Below, piece after piece: positions 20,031-28,147 of a stretch of DNA of 64,000 nucleotides. The stretch comes from Rhizobium sp. RU33A (GTDB taxonomy: Bacteria; Pseudomonadota; Alphaproteobacteria; Rhizobiales; Rhizobiaceae). The first letter of the stretch is position 1; every line of letters begins with the position of its first letter. A model generated the notes under the pieces. That model did no database searches. It was not told the origin of the DNA and saw only the letters and a program-made list of their open reading frames with translations. The stretch covers positions 682,001 through 746,000 of the forward strand of contig NZ_FTMQ01000003.1 in the NCBI RefSeq assembly GCF_900156055.1, in the 5' to 3' direction. Made by a program: the position numbers and the translations under genes.

Positions 20031-21170
20031 TCAGCGTCTATAGGTGGGGGTGACGAAAGGAAGTGCGGTGACGGTGAGGGGCATCAGCTTGCCACGGACC
20101 TCCGCAAAAACCTGGGTGCCAGGGGCGGCCATTGTGGTCGGCACGTAGCCCATGGCGATCGGGCCTTCCGCGCTGGGGCCGAAGCCACCCGACGAGACAT
20201 GGCCAATCTCGGTCTTGCCCTCAGAATCTGCGAAGAGCTTGGCCGGCGGACGCACCGGCGCTTTGCCCTCTGGCTTTAACCCGACGCGGCGGCGCGAAAC
20301 GCCTTTGTCGAGTTCAGTGAGAATCCGTTCTGCGCCGGGGAAGCCGCCCTGGCGGGCGCCACCGTTCCGGCGGACCTTCTGGATGCCCCATTCGATCGAG
20401 GCTTCGACCGGCGAGGTGGTGGTGTCGATGTCGTTGCCGTAGAGGCAGAGGCCTGCTTCAAGCCGCAGCGAATCGCGGGCGCCGAGGCCAATGGGCTGAC
20501 AGTCCGGCTGGTCGAGCAGCGCCATGGCGAGATCGGTGGCGCGGTTCGCGGGCACCGAGATCTCGAATCCGTCTTCGCCCGAATAGCCGGTACGAGAGAC
20601 CAGGGCAGGGATGTCGCCCAGAGACAGTTCACGCACATCCATGAACTTCATGGCTGCGACATCGGAATTGAGTGCAGCCAGGACGGATTCGGCCTTTGGC
20701 CCCTGCAGGGCGAGCAACGCACGGTCGTCATGCACGAGAACCTGAACGCCGTCAGGAAGATTTGCCCGCATGTGAGCAATGTCGGCATCTTTGCAGCCGG
20801 CATTGACCACGACCAGCAGGCGCTGGCCGAGGCGGCTGATCATCAGATCATCGAGGATGCCGCCGTTCTCGTCCGTGAAGAAGCCATAGCGCTGGCGCCC
20901 GTCCTTCAATCCGAGGATGTCGACGGGAACGAGGGTTTCGAGCGCCTTTGCAGCATCGTCATAAGCGCCAGAGGCTGCGACCAGTTCAACCTGGCCCATG
21001 TGGGAAACGTCGAACAGGCCAGCGGCAGCGCGGGTGTGCAGATGCTCCTTCAGCACGCCGGCGAGATACTGCACCGGCATGTCGTAACCGGCAAAGGGCA
21101 CCATCTTGGCGCCAAGCGACACATGGAAATCATAAAGGGGGGTGCGTTTGAGTTGGGTCTGATCGTCCAA
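20031..21170 (-). CDS. gcvT: glycine cleavage system aminomethyltransferase (T protein)
   Basis: A 379-residue T protein that transfers the one-carbon unit to tetrahydrofolate and releases ammonia. Conserved segments include VPFAGYDMPVQY, LFDVSHMGQVEL, TGYSGEDGFEI and the C-terminal GFGPSAEGPIAMGYV. First gene of the operon; the start MDDQTQLKRTPLYDFHVSLG is 66 bases downstream of the glycine riboswitch. Confidence 0.96.
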   Translation of the reverse strand: MDDQTQLKRTPLYDFHVSLGAKMVPFAGYDMPVQYLAGVLKEHLHTRAAAGLFDVSHMGQVELVAASGAYDDAAKALETLVPVDILGLKDGRQRYGFFTDENGGILDDLMISRLGQRLLVVVNAGCKDADIAHMRANLPDGVQVLVHDDRALLALQGPKAESVLAALNSDVAAMKFMDVRELSLGDIPALVSRTGYSGEDGFEISVPANRATDLAMALLDQPDCQPIGLGARDSLRLEAGLCLYGNDIDTTTSPVEASIEWGIQKVRRNGGARQGGFPGAERILTELDKGVSRRRVGLKPEGKAPVRPPAKLFADSEGKTEIGHVSSGGFGPSAEGPIAMGYVPTTMAAPGTQVFAEVRGKLMPLTVTALPFVTPTYRR

Positions 21171-21235
21171 GACGTCGCCTCCGGGTTCGCGCTCGCGCGC
21201 TTGCTCACATCAGGGCACGGTTGTGCCGGTTCATG

Positions 21236-21395
21236 AGCCCCCTCTGTCCTTGTGCCTGAGATTGTTATCCCTTCGGCGCGGCCCGCTTTGGAAACGGGCC
21301 TCTCTCCAGAGTGCAGTCGACGCCTTGTGGTCCTTTTGCCTGAGAGTTTCCGGGGCGGTTGCTCCTTCGGCTCCGGATCAAACCGGTATCTCCCA
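21236..21395 (-). ncRNA. tandem glycine riboswitch controlling gcvTHP
   Basis: On the minus strand the 5' aptamer (about 21395-21302) has CGGAGCCGAAGGAGCAA, then AACTCTCAGGCAAAAGGACC, and ends in ACTCTGGAGAGA. The 3' aptamer (about 21300-21237) has GCCGAAGGGATAACAA, then TCTCAGGCACAAGGACAGAGG. These are the conserved cores of both halves of the glycine riboswitch. It sits just upstream of gcvT, the normal arrangement for turning the cleavage system on when glycine is high. Confidence 0.95.
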
Positions 21396-21591
21396 ACAAG
21401 GTCATCAAGGCATTATCTGGCAGTGTGGCGGCTTGGCAAGAGGCTGCGTCGCTCCCGAACAAATAATTGTCGCTGCGGCCTCGTATTTGCGGGGGCGCAA
21501 ACATCTTGGTGTTTGCTCCGCAGGCGCGGCATCTCGCCACTTGGCTTGTCCCCGGCATCGCGATAAAGGATTTGGCGAAACGGGGGCAACG

Positions 21592-21963
21592 ATGAAACCG
21601 AAGGTCAGGCCAGCGACGATCCTATTGCGCATCTTCTGCGCGATGGTCTTCCTGTCTGTCGGTTTTGGCCACCGGGCACCCGCCGCGCTTGCCAACGACA
21701 TTCAGTCGGTCGCCTACGTGCTGCCCGACGGCTCTTTTGCCGATCTCTGCATCGCCGATATTGGCCAGAAGCATGCGCGCCCTGCCGTGGATTGCGAGGC
21801 TTGCCGTCTCGCCGGCGCCATTCTGCTGCCGGAGCCTTCCGACCAGTCCTGGCTGCTCAGCCGGTTCACAAGTCTGGGCGAGATTGCACCTGTTGCAACA
21901 ACCGTCCGCTGCGGCCATCTCCTCGATCGTCCGCGCCTTCGTGGGCCGCCGCTCTCCGTCTGA
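21592..21963 (+). CDS. small secreted DUF2946-like protein
   Basis: A 123-residue protein starting MKPKVRPATILLRIFCAMVF with an N-terminal hydrophobic segment that looks like a signal peptide or anchor (cut possibly near APAALAN). A CEACRLAG motif and the C-terminal PRLRGPPL fit the DUF2946-like proteins often next to copper genes. It is 72 bases upstream of the copper-type fusion gene on the same strand, supporting a metal-linked role. Divergent from the gcv riboswitch. Assignment is tentative. Confidence 0.6.
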   Translation: MKPKVRPATILLRIFCAMVFLSVGFGHRAPAALANDIQSVAYVLPDGSFADLCIADIGQKHARPAVDCEACRLAGAILLPEPSDQSWLLSRFTSLGEIAPVATTVRCGHLLDRPRLRGPPLSV

Positions 21964-22035
21964 TTGCCATCATTCAATCGACGAAAACTGACGACTGCCG
22001 ACGGCCAAGAAGGACCGCGGCAAGGAGAGACACCC

Positions 22036-23106
22036 ATGAAGACCAATCTCATTCTCGCAACCGCGATTGCCACACTCGCATCGACCACATCCGTGTTCGC
22101 GCATGCGACCTTCGCCAACCAGCCTGCCAAGGTCGGCTCCTATGTCGCCGCCACGCTGCAGGTGCCGCATGGCTGCGAGGGCAAGGCGACCAACGAGGTC
22201 CAGATCAAGTTGCCGGAAGGCTTCATCTCCGCCAAGCCGATGCCGAAGGCCGGTTGGGACGTCGAGGTCATCACCGGCGACTACCAGAACAGCTACGACA
22301 ACCACGGCAAGGCAGTGACATCAGGCCCGGTCGAAATCCGCTTCAAGAACGGTGACCTGCCGGACAATTTCTACGACACTTTTGTCGTCTACGGTAAGGT
22401 CGCTGCCGGCGATCCGGCGACGGGACTTGCCTTCCCGACGGTTCAGCTTTGCGGCGCTGACGCCAAGGTCGCCTGGGATCAGATCGCGGCCCCCGGCCAG
22501 GATCCGCACGACCTCGACGGTCCGGCACCGGTTCTCAAGCTCGCGGCCGCTGAAGGCGACGCACATGGTCATGCGGCACACGGTGCACACGGCGCGCATG
22601 CCGGTCACGGCGCTCCCGCCGAGCAGGCTGCAGCGGATGGCCACGGCGCGCATGGCGCCCATGGTGACCATTCCGGTCACGGCGATCACATGGCGGCAAC
22701 CGATCCCGGTGGTTTTCAGGCCGTGACGGCCGGTGACCTCGAACTGACCGCCGGTTTCACAAGGGCGATGCTGCCAGGCCAGCCGGTCGGCGGCGGTTTC
22801 ATCACCATCGTCAACAAGGGCGGTGAGGACGACAAGCTCGTTTCCGCCACCTCAGCCCAGGCCGGCGAGGTCCAGCTGCACGAGATGGCGATGGAAGGCG
22901 AGGTGATGAAGATGCGTCAGCTGACCGACGGCATCGCCATCCCGGCCGGTGAGACCGTCGAGCTGAAGCCGGGCGGCCTGCATCTGATGTTCTACAAGGT
23001 GGCCGAGCCCTTCCAGGAAGGCGCGACCGTCAACGTCACGCTGACCTTCGAGAAGGCCGGTGCTGTGGATGTGGCGCTGCCAGTCGGTCCGGCCCGGGGC
23101 AAGTGA
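22036..23106 (+). CDS. periplasmic YcnI (DUF1775)-PCuAC copper-chaperone fusion
   Basis: A 356-residue exported protein. A signal peptide (to about VFAHA) leaves a mature N-terminal histidine, as in YcnI copper proteins. Residues 22-160 are the DUF1775/YcnI domain (GSYVAATLQVPHGCEG, FPTVQLC). Residues about 176-222 are a His/Gly-rich linker. Residues about 230-350 are a PCu(A)C domain with QLHEMAMEGEVMKM and GGLHLMF, the H/M ligands for Cu(I). It probably binds periplasmic copper, perhaps for cytochrome oxidase assembly. AAGGAG precedes the ATG. Confidence 0.9.
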   Translation: MKTNLILATAIATLASTTSVFAHATFANQPAKVGSYVAATLQVPHGCEGKATNEVQIKLPEGFISAKPMPKAGWDVEVITGDYQNSYDNHGKAVTSGPVEIRFKNGDLPDNFYDTFVVYGKVAAGDPATGLAFPTVQLCGADAKVAWDQIAAPGQDPHDLDGPAPVLKLAAAEGDAHGHAAHGAHGAHAGHGAPAEQAAADGHGAHGAHGDHSGHGDHMAATDPGGFQAVTAGDLELTAGFTRAMLPGQPVGGGFITIVNKGGEDDKLVSATSAQAGEVQLHEMAMEGEVMKMRQLTDGIAIPAGETVELKPGGLHLMFYKVAEPFQEGATVNVTLTFEKAGAVDVALPVGPARGK

Positions 23107-23133
23107 CCCTGATCGCTATGCCCTGAAAATACG

Positions 23134-23167
23134 AAACCGCGAGCGTCACCGGTCGCGGTTTTTCTTT
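23134..23167 (+). terminator. terminator after the copper-protein gene
   Basis: A nine-base perfect stem (23134-23142 with 23153-23161) followed by TTTCTTTG, 28 bases after the stop codon. Confidence 0.85.
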
Positions 23168-23189
23168 GCCCGGATGGGGTCCTGGGAGA

Positions 23190-23465
23190 TCAGGCGACCG
23201 AGCTCTTGTAGGCCTCGATCGTTTCCTTCAGCGTCGCCTGCTCGAATTGTTGCTGCGAAGAGGTGAGGAAGTAGAGGGCGAGCGCCGGAGGCTGCACGAC
23301 GTTGACGAGCGCCCTGAGCCGCAGATCTTCGCTCTGTGCTGCCTGCTGTGCCAGCACACGCGTATGCTCTTCCACGTAGGACGCACGGGAGACGCGTTGC
23401 GGCGGCTTCACCGGTTCCATCGCGTAGGCCGCGGTATGCGCAGAGACTGTGACAACCTGTGTCAT
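23190..23465 (-). CDS. small hypothetical protein
   Basis: A 91-residue protein starting MTQVVTVSAHTAAYAM; the in-frame ATG 36 bases upstream is less likely. The sequence is soluble, helical and glutamine-rich in the middle (EEHTRVLAQQAAQSEDLRLRALV, SSQQQFEQATLKETIEAYKSS). No domain is recognised. Monocistronic and convergent with the copper-protein gene. Function unknown. Confidence 0.55.
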   Translation of the reverse strand: MTQVVTVSAHTAAYAMEPVKPPQRVSRASYVEEHTRVLAQQAAQSEDLRLRALVNVVQPPALALYFLTSSQQQFEQATLKETIEAYKSSVA

Positions 23466-23590
23466 GGGCGTTTCCCAGATAATACATAACGACATTAGCA
23501 TAAACTACGGTTATCTATGCATCTTTAAGTCGAATGAGCGGTTTTGAATAAAAATGTATTGGTTGCGTAGGCGTCCTCGGATGTGCCGCT

Positions 23591-23604
23591 TTGCGCCAGA
23601 TCAA
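23591..23604. promoter_or_regulatory. FNR/FixK-type anaerobox upstream of the hemG-like gene
   Basis: TTGCGCCAGATCAA fits the rhizobial FixK/FnrN pattern TTG(A/C)(T/G)-N4-ATCAA, in the common TTGCG form. Its end is 57 bases before the ATG at 23662, right for activation near -40. It implies induction at low oxygen. Confidence 0.7.
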
Positions 23605-23661
23605 AGCGCCGTCCATGTCCTTGCAGCACTCTGAGTTCGTCATCAGCAGAGGACCAGAGCC

Positions 23662-24198
23662 ATGATTATTCTTGTCGGCTACGCGACGGTTGAGGGGCAG
23701 ACACGCAAGATCGCGGAAGCGGTCGCGTCGGCGGTCGAGGCCGCAGGCGACCGGGCACTTCTGTTCGACATATCCTCGGGTGGCGAATATGCGGTTGCCC
23801 ATCCCGAGGCAGCCATCCTTTGTGCGCCGGTTCACGCGGCCCGCTATCCGGCTGCCTTCGCCCGGTTCGTTCGGCAGGAAGCCGCTTGGCTGAATGCTGT
23901 GCCCTCGGCCTTCGTGTCCGTATCCCTGCTGATCCGTTCCGAATTCGAGGAGGAGCGGGAGGAAGCGACGCATTTCCCCGACCACCTGTTCGAGGAGAGC
24001 GGTTGGAAGCCCGGCATGCTCCATCACGCGGCCGGAGCGCTGAGATACACCGAATATGACTTCTTCAAGCGCTGGATCATCCGGCGCATGGCAGAGCACG
24101 AGAATGCTCCAACGGATGTGAGCCGGGACCACGAATTCACCGACTGGAAGGCGCTGTCGGCCTTCGTGGCGGAATTTCTGGCATCGGCCAAGGCTTGA
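23662..24198 (+). CDS. HemG-like flavodoxin protein
   Basis: A 178-residue protein with a flavodoxin fold. The FMN phosphate loop is in VGYATVEGQTRKIAEAVA, and CAPVHAARYP and the C-terminal YDFFKRWIIRRM follow menaquinone-dependent protoporphyrinogen oxidase HemG. HemG oxidises protoporphyrinogen to protoporphyrin in heme synthesis and works without oxygen. The anaerobox upstream fits that. Rhizobia usually use HemJ for this step, so the protein may be an accessory or have another redox partner. Confidence 0.75.
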   Translation: MIILVGYATVEGQTRKIAEAVASAVEAAGDRALLFDISSGGEYAVAHPEAAILCAPVHAARYPAAFARFVRQEAAWLNAVPSAFVSVSLLIRSEFEEEREEATHFPDHLFEESGWKPGMLHHAAGALRYTEYDFFKRWIIRRMAEHENAPTDVSRDHEFTDWKALSAFVAEFLASAKA

Positions 24199-24212
24199 CG
24201 CGGCGGCCCGAA

Positions 24213-24250
24213 CCGGCTTGAACGGCGCGCGCAAGAGCCGTTCAAGCCGG
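24213..24250 (+). promoter_or_regulatory. perfect 14-base hairpin overlapping the crcB ribosome site
   Basis: CCGGCTTGAACGGC (24213-24226) pairs perfectly with GCCGTTCAAGCCGG (24237-24250) across a 10-base loop. The last two bases of the stem are the first two of GGAGG (24249-24253), the ribosome site of crcB at 24259. There is no T-run, so it is not an ordinary terminator of the upstream gene. It may limit crcB translation. Confidence 0.55.
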
Positions 24251-24258
24251 AGGCATTC

Positions 24259-24636
24259 ATGTTCCACATCCTGCTCGTCGCGATCGGCGGTGCAACCGGA
24301 TCGGTAGCCCGCTATCTCACCGGGATTGCCATGACCCGCTGGCTGGGGATGGGCTTCCCCTGGGGTACGATCACCGTCAACATCATCGGCTCGTTCATGA
24401 TCGGTCTGTTGACCGAACTGCTGGCCCGTAGGTTCTCCGCACCTATGGAGATGCAGTTGCTTCTGGTGGTCGGCTTCCTGGGAGGGTTCACCACATTCTC
24501 CTCGTTTTCGCTCGACACGATGGCGCTCTTCGAACGTGGCGAAAGTCATCTGGCCCTGGCCTATGTCGGAGCAAGCCTTGTCCTGTCTCTATCGGCCGCT
24601 TTCGGTGGTCTCGCCCTAGGCCGTAGCCTGTTCTGA
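24259..24636 (+). CDS. crcB: fluoride exporter CrcB (Fluc)
   Basis: A 125-residue inner-membrane protein with four hydrophobic helices that dimerises into a fluoride channel. The signature GGATGSVARY, WGTITVNIIGSF and the central GGFTTFSSFSLD are intact. It lies 60 bases after the hemG-like gene with a hairpin between; no fluoride riboswitch core is seen. Confidence 0.95.
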   Translation: MFHILLVAIGGATGSVARYLTGIAMTRWLGMGFPWGTITVNIIGSFMIGLLTELLARRFSAPMEMQLLLVVGFLGGFTTFSSFSLDTMALFERGESHLALAYVGASLVLSLSAAFGGLALGRSLF

Positions 24637-24730
24637 CGCCCGAGCCTGCATTTCCGCTTTCCCTTTCCGCCCGAAATCTACTAAAGGCACGGGATAAGTG
24701 GGTGGAGAACCCGAGCGAGAAAGTATCCTG

Positions 24731-25720
24731 ATGGCAGGCATCGAACATATCACCGTGGAAGCCGACGAGGCTGGCATGCGTCTCGACCGCTGGTTCAAGA
24801 TCCATTATCCGGGTCTGGGCTTCGGCGCGCTGCAGAAGCTTCTGCGCTCCGGCCAGGTCCGTGTCGACGGCGGTCGCGTCAAGACCGACGCCCGCGTTCA
24901 GCCCGGTCAGGTGGTCCGTGTGCCGCCGATGGATGTCGACGCCAAGAAGACCGGTCCGATCGCAAGTCATGACCTGAAGCATGGCGACGACCACGAGCTG
25001 CTGTCGCGCATGCTGTTGCATGAAGACGAGAAGGTCTTCGTGCTCAACAAGCCCGCCGGCCTTGCCGTGCAGGGCGGTTCTGGTCTCAATCGCCATATCG
25101 ACAAGATGCTCGAAGCCTGGACGAGCAGGAAGGGCGAAAAGCCGCGCCTCGTCCACCGCCTGGACCGCGACACCTCCGGCGTGCTTGTCGTGGCGCGTAC
25201 CCGCGGTGCCGCCCAGAAGCTGACGGCCGCGTTTCGCGAGCGCGACACCAAGAAGATCTACTGGTCGCTGGTGAAGGGCGTCCCGCGCAAGCATGAGGAC
25301 AAGATCTCGACCTGGCTCACCAAGGACCAGACCGACGAAGGCGACCGTATGCGGGTCTGCAGGCACGGCGAGGACGGCGCGGATCACGCCATCAGCTATT
25401 ACCGCGTGATCGACACCGCAGCACAGAACCTCGCCTGGCTGGAGATGGAACCCTACACGGGCCGCACCCATCAGCTGCGTGTCCACGCGCTGCATATCGG
25501 CCATCCGATCATCGGCGACCCCAAATACTTCGTCGACGACCACAACTGGGACTTCCCCGGCGGCGTCCAGAAGCGGCTGCATCTGCATGCGCGCTCCATC
25601 GACCTGCCGCATCCGAATGGTGGTCGCCTGAAGGTCACCGCACCGCTGCCGCCGCATATGGTCCAGACCTGGAACTTGCTCGGCCTCGATCAGCGCGATG
25701 GTGACAGGGACGGCGAATGA
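24731..25720 (+). CDS. rluC: RluC/RluD-family 23S rRNA pseudouridine synthase
   Basis: A 329-residue enzyme that converts uridines in rRNA to pseudouridine. An N-terminal S4 RNA-binding domain (residues about 12-75) precedes the catalytic domain with the aspartate in HRLDRDTSG and the family motifs VLNKPAGLAVQGG and GRTHQLRVHALHIGHPI. Start MAGIEHITVE at 24731 is chosen over an in-frame start 33 bases upstream. Its stop overlaps the HAD start by 4 bases (ATGA). The exact target site cannot be read. Confidence 0.9.
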   Translation: MAGIEHITVEADEAGMRLDRWFKIHYPGLGFGALQKLLRSGQVRVDGGRVKTDARVQPGQVVRVPPMDVDAKKTGPIASHDLKHGDDHELLSRMLLHEDEKVFVLNKPAGLAVQGGSGLNRHIDKMLEAWTSRKGEKPRLVHRLDRDTSGVLVVARTRGAAQKLTAAFRERDTKKIYWSLVKGVPRKHEDKISTWLTKDQTDEGDRMRVCRHGEDGADHAISYYRVIDTAAQNLAWLEMEPYTGRTHQLRVHALHIGHPIIGDPKYFVDDHNWDFPGGVQKRLHLHARSIDLPHPNGGRLKVTAPLPPHMVQTWNLLGLDQRDGDRDGE

Positions 25721-27186
25721 AGCTTGTTCTCTTCGATTGCGACGGGACGCTGGTCGACAGCGCCGGCCTGATCCATGAGGTAATGCGCCACACCTTCATC
25801 GCCTTCGGCAAGCCGGAGCCCGCTATCGAGACGACCAAGTCGATCATTGGCCTAACGCTCGACATCGCGATCGCCCGGATGGACGGCAAACCGCATGCCG
25901 ATGACGAGGCGGTCGCCATGGCTTCCCACTACAAAGCGATTTTCGCGGATATCCGCCGCGACTCCGGCTTCGGTGAAACCATGTTCGACGGGATCCGCGA
26001 AGTTCTGGACGCGCTCATTGCCCGCGAGGACGTCTGGCTCGGCGCCGTCACCGGCAAGTCGCGCCGTGGGCTCGAAACCATCCTTGAAGGCCATGGGCTG
26101 AAGCCCCATTTCCTCGTCTGCCGGACAGCCGACGACTGCCCGTCAAAGCCGCATCCGGCCATGGTGACGGAATGCTGTGACGAGGCGGGCATTGCGCCGC
26201 GCGAGACCATCGTCATCGGCGATGCGATCTACGACATGCAGATGGCCAAGGCCGCTGGTGCAACTGCGATCGGTGTCGCCTGGGGGTATGCCAAGGCCCA
26301 CGATCTCTGGAAGGCTGGTGCCGATGCCGTGGTCGAGCGTCCGGCCGACCTTCTGGCCTATATCCACTGGGAGCTCTTGATGCGCGACGAACTCAGCCAG
26401 GACATTTTCGGGACCTTCATTCCGGAGCCGAGCCATGAGGATCCGGTGCGCCGGGCGCAGATCCAGATGAAGCGGCCGCTGCCGAAGCGCTTCTACGAGA
26501 GCGTCGGCATGGAGGAGCGTGAGGAAGGCTTCTCGATCACACTCGACGGCAAGTCTGTGAAGACGCCAGCCAAGAACCTGCTGACGCTGCCGAACCGTGA
26601 GGCCGCAGAACTCGTGGTCGCCGAATGGGCCGGGCAGGGCGAGTTCATCAACCCCGCGACAATGCCCATCACCAAGCTTGCAAATACCGCGATCGATGCC
26701 GTTTCGAACAGTCTGGACGACGTGTTCGACGAGATCGTCCGTTTCGCCGGGACCGATTTGCTCTGCTACCGCGCCGACGGACCGAAGGAACTGATCGACC
26801 GGCAGTCGGCCCGCTGGGACCCTTTGCTTGCTTGGGTGTCGACTGCGCACGGCGCGCGCTTCATCCTGGTCGAAGGCGTGATGCATCAGGAACAGCCACA
26901 GGAGGCGATCGGCGCCTACGCTCGGGCGCTGGAGCGCTACCGCGATCCCTTCCAGATCTCCTGCCTCAATGTGGTGACGACGCTGACGGGCTCGGCAGTG
27001 CTGACCCTTGCCTTTGCCGAAGGTGCCTTCGATCTCGATGAGGTCTGGTCACTCGCCCATCTCGATGAGGACTGGACGATCGAGCATTGGGGCTCGGATG
27101 CCGAGGCCGAATCGCGTCGTGAGGCCCGTTACAGCGAGTTCGCATCGGCAGCGTCACTCTTCGCGGCCCTTCAGGCGGCAAGTTAA
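25717..27186 (+). CDS. HAD hydrolase fused to ATP12-type F1-ATPase assembly factor
   Basis: A 489-residue protein. Residues 1-221 are a HAD phosphatase (nucleophile in FDCDGTLVDS, VIGDAIYDMQMA late acidic pair), like a phosphoglycolate-type enzyme. Residues 222-489, from MRDELSQDIFG, are a full ATP12 chaperone (KRFYESV, ITLDGKSVKTPAKN, LLCYRA, LTGSAVLTLAFA) for F1-ATPase alpha-subunit assembly. In rhizobia I know these as separate adjacent genes. At the joint, GAG CTC TTG ATG contains TGATG in the +1 frame, and GGGAG precedes that ATG, so ATP12 may also start alone. True fusion or a one-base assembly error are both possible. Confidence 0.85.
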   Translation: MKLVLFDCDGTLVDSAGLIHEVMRHTFIAFGKPEPAIETTKSIIGLTLDIAIARMDGKPHADDEAVAMASHYKAIFADIRRDSGFGETMFDGIREVLDALIAREDVWLGAVTGKSRRGLETILEGHGLKPHFLVCRTADDCPSKPHPAMVTECCDEAGIAPRETIVIGDAIYDMQMAKAAGATAIGVAWGYAKAHDLWKAGADAVVERPADLLAYIHWELLMRDELSQDIFGTFIPEPSHEDPVRRAQIQMKRPLPKRFYESVGMEEREEGFSITLDGKSVKTPAKNLLTLPNREAAELVVAEWAGQGEFINPATMPITKLANTAIDAVSNSLDDVFDEIVRFAGTDLLCYRADGPKELIDRQSARWDPLLAWVSTAHGARFILVEGVMHQEQPQEAIGAYARALERYRDPFQISCLNVVTTLTGSAVLTLAFAEGAFDLDEVWSLAHLDEDWTIEHWGSDAEAESRREARYSEFASAASLFAALQAAS

Positions 27187-27249
27187 CTCTACACTAACCA
27201 TAAATGGCGAATTCTCGGGCAGGTTCAGAATCACCTGTCCGGGGTCGTC

Positions 27250-28068
27250 ATGTTCGCTCGCAGCCTTCGAATTGCCGTCGCCATGGGCTTCGCCCTGCTG
27301 CTCGCTTCCTGCTCCGTCTTCTTCGGGCGCAGCATCGACCGTCCATTGGTCTACTACGTCCGCAACGTGACGGTCATGGCCGATGCACGCATCCCGCTCG
27401 ACCTTATCGAAAGCGTCGATCGCCGCGTCTCGGCCGCGATTGCGGCGACGCGGCCGCCCGCGGGTGCCGAGCGTGTCGTGCTTCTGGTCAAAATCGATCG
27501 CCTCGGTTTCGGCGAAGGTGCCCGTCGCCGTCTTGCTCAGGCTGACTTCACCGTGACTGCTGTTTCAGTCGAAACCGGCGAGCCGGTCGCCAAGGGCAGC
27601 TTCCGGGTGAACGGCCCGACCGACGACCCGCGCTGGGCGCGTCAGGCGCTTGCCGAAGAGGTCGCGGCCCGTATCCGTTTTGCCTTCTCGCTGACCACGC
27701 CGCGTGTCCGCAAGACCCTGCCACAGCGAACCATATCAACGCGACTTGCTTCGGAGCCACCCCCGGTGATCGTGCCGAATGCACGGGCGGAAACGCCGCG
27801 CGCCGCCCCGGTGGTGCAGCAGGCGGCGCCGCAAAACTCGTCCGTCGGGACCATGCCGGAGACGGCTGTTCCTCCGCCACCGCGCGAAATGGCAGCGCCG
27901 CCAGTCGCCGACGTGCAGACACCCCGGCCCGCAGCCCCGGCACAGCCTGCGCGTCGCGCTGCCGACATCGGCCACGGCACGCCGGTCGAGCAGGGAGCCG
28001 TCGGCACCATTCGCCTGCGGCCGGATTGCGATCCAACCGTCACGCCGGACTGCTCCGCGAGCCCTTGA
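27250..28068 (+). CDS. hypothetical lipoprotein with proline-rich C-terminus
   Basis: A 272-residue exported protein. The N-terminus MFARSLRIAVAMGFALLLASC ends in a good lipobox (LLASC, Cys21). Residues 30-150 look like a folded domain (DRPLVYYVRNVTVMADARI, VVLLVKIDRLGF); residues about 165-245 are Pro/Ala-rich and disordered. The C-terminus has two cysteines (RPDCDPTVTPDCSASP). No family is named. It is 63 bases after the HAD-ATP12 gene and may be expressed alone. Confidence 0.7.
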   Translation: MFARSLRIAVAMGFALLLASCSVFFGRSIDRPLVYYVRNVTVMADARIPLDLIESVDRRVSAAIAATRPPAGAERVVLLVKIDRLGFGEGARRRLAQADFTVTAVSVETGEPVAKGSFRVNGPTDDPRWARQALAEEVAARIRFAFSLTTPRVRKTLPQRTISTRLASEPPPVIVPNARAETPRAAPVVQQAAPQNSSVGTMPETAVPPPPREMAAPPVADVQTPRPAAPAQPARRAADIGHGTPVEQGAVGTIRLRPDCDPTVTPDCSASP

Positions 28069-28147
28069 TCCGTGCCCCAGGCGCAATGACGCAGCTCTCC
28101 GCCGCAGCTGTGATTGACTTGGCTTCGACCTCGGCCTAATTCTCGTC

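Noticed and set aside
21964..22035. Longer N-terminus for the copper fusion protein
   Set aside because: It would precede the signal peptide; the ATG at 22036 has a good ribosome site and a proper signal sequence.
22560..22700. Tandem GGCCAT/CACGGC-like repeats suggesting a DNA repeat element
   Set aside because: They encode the His/Gly/Ala-rich linker of the copper protein and are explained by the protein sequence.
24199..24258. Possible fluoride riboswitch before crcB
   Set aside because: Only 60 bases are available and the conserved fluoride-riboswitch core is not seen; the hairpin there is a simple 14-base stem.
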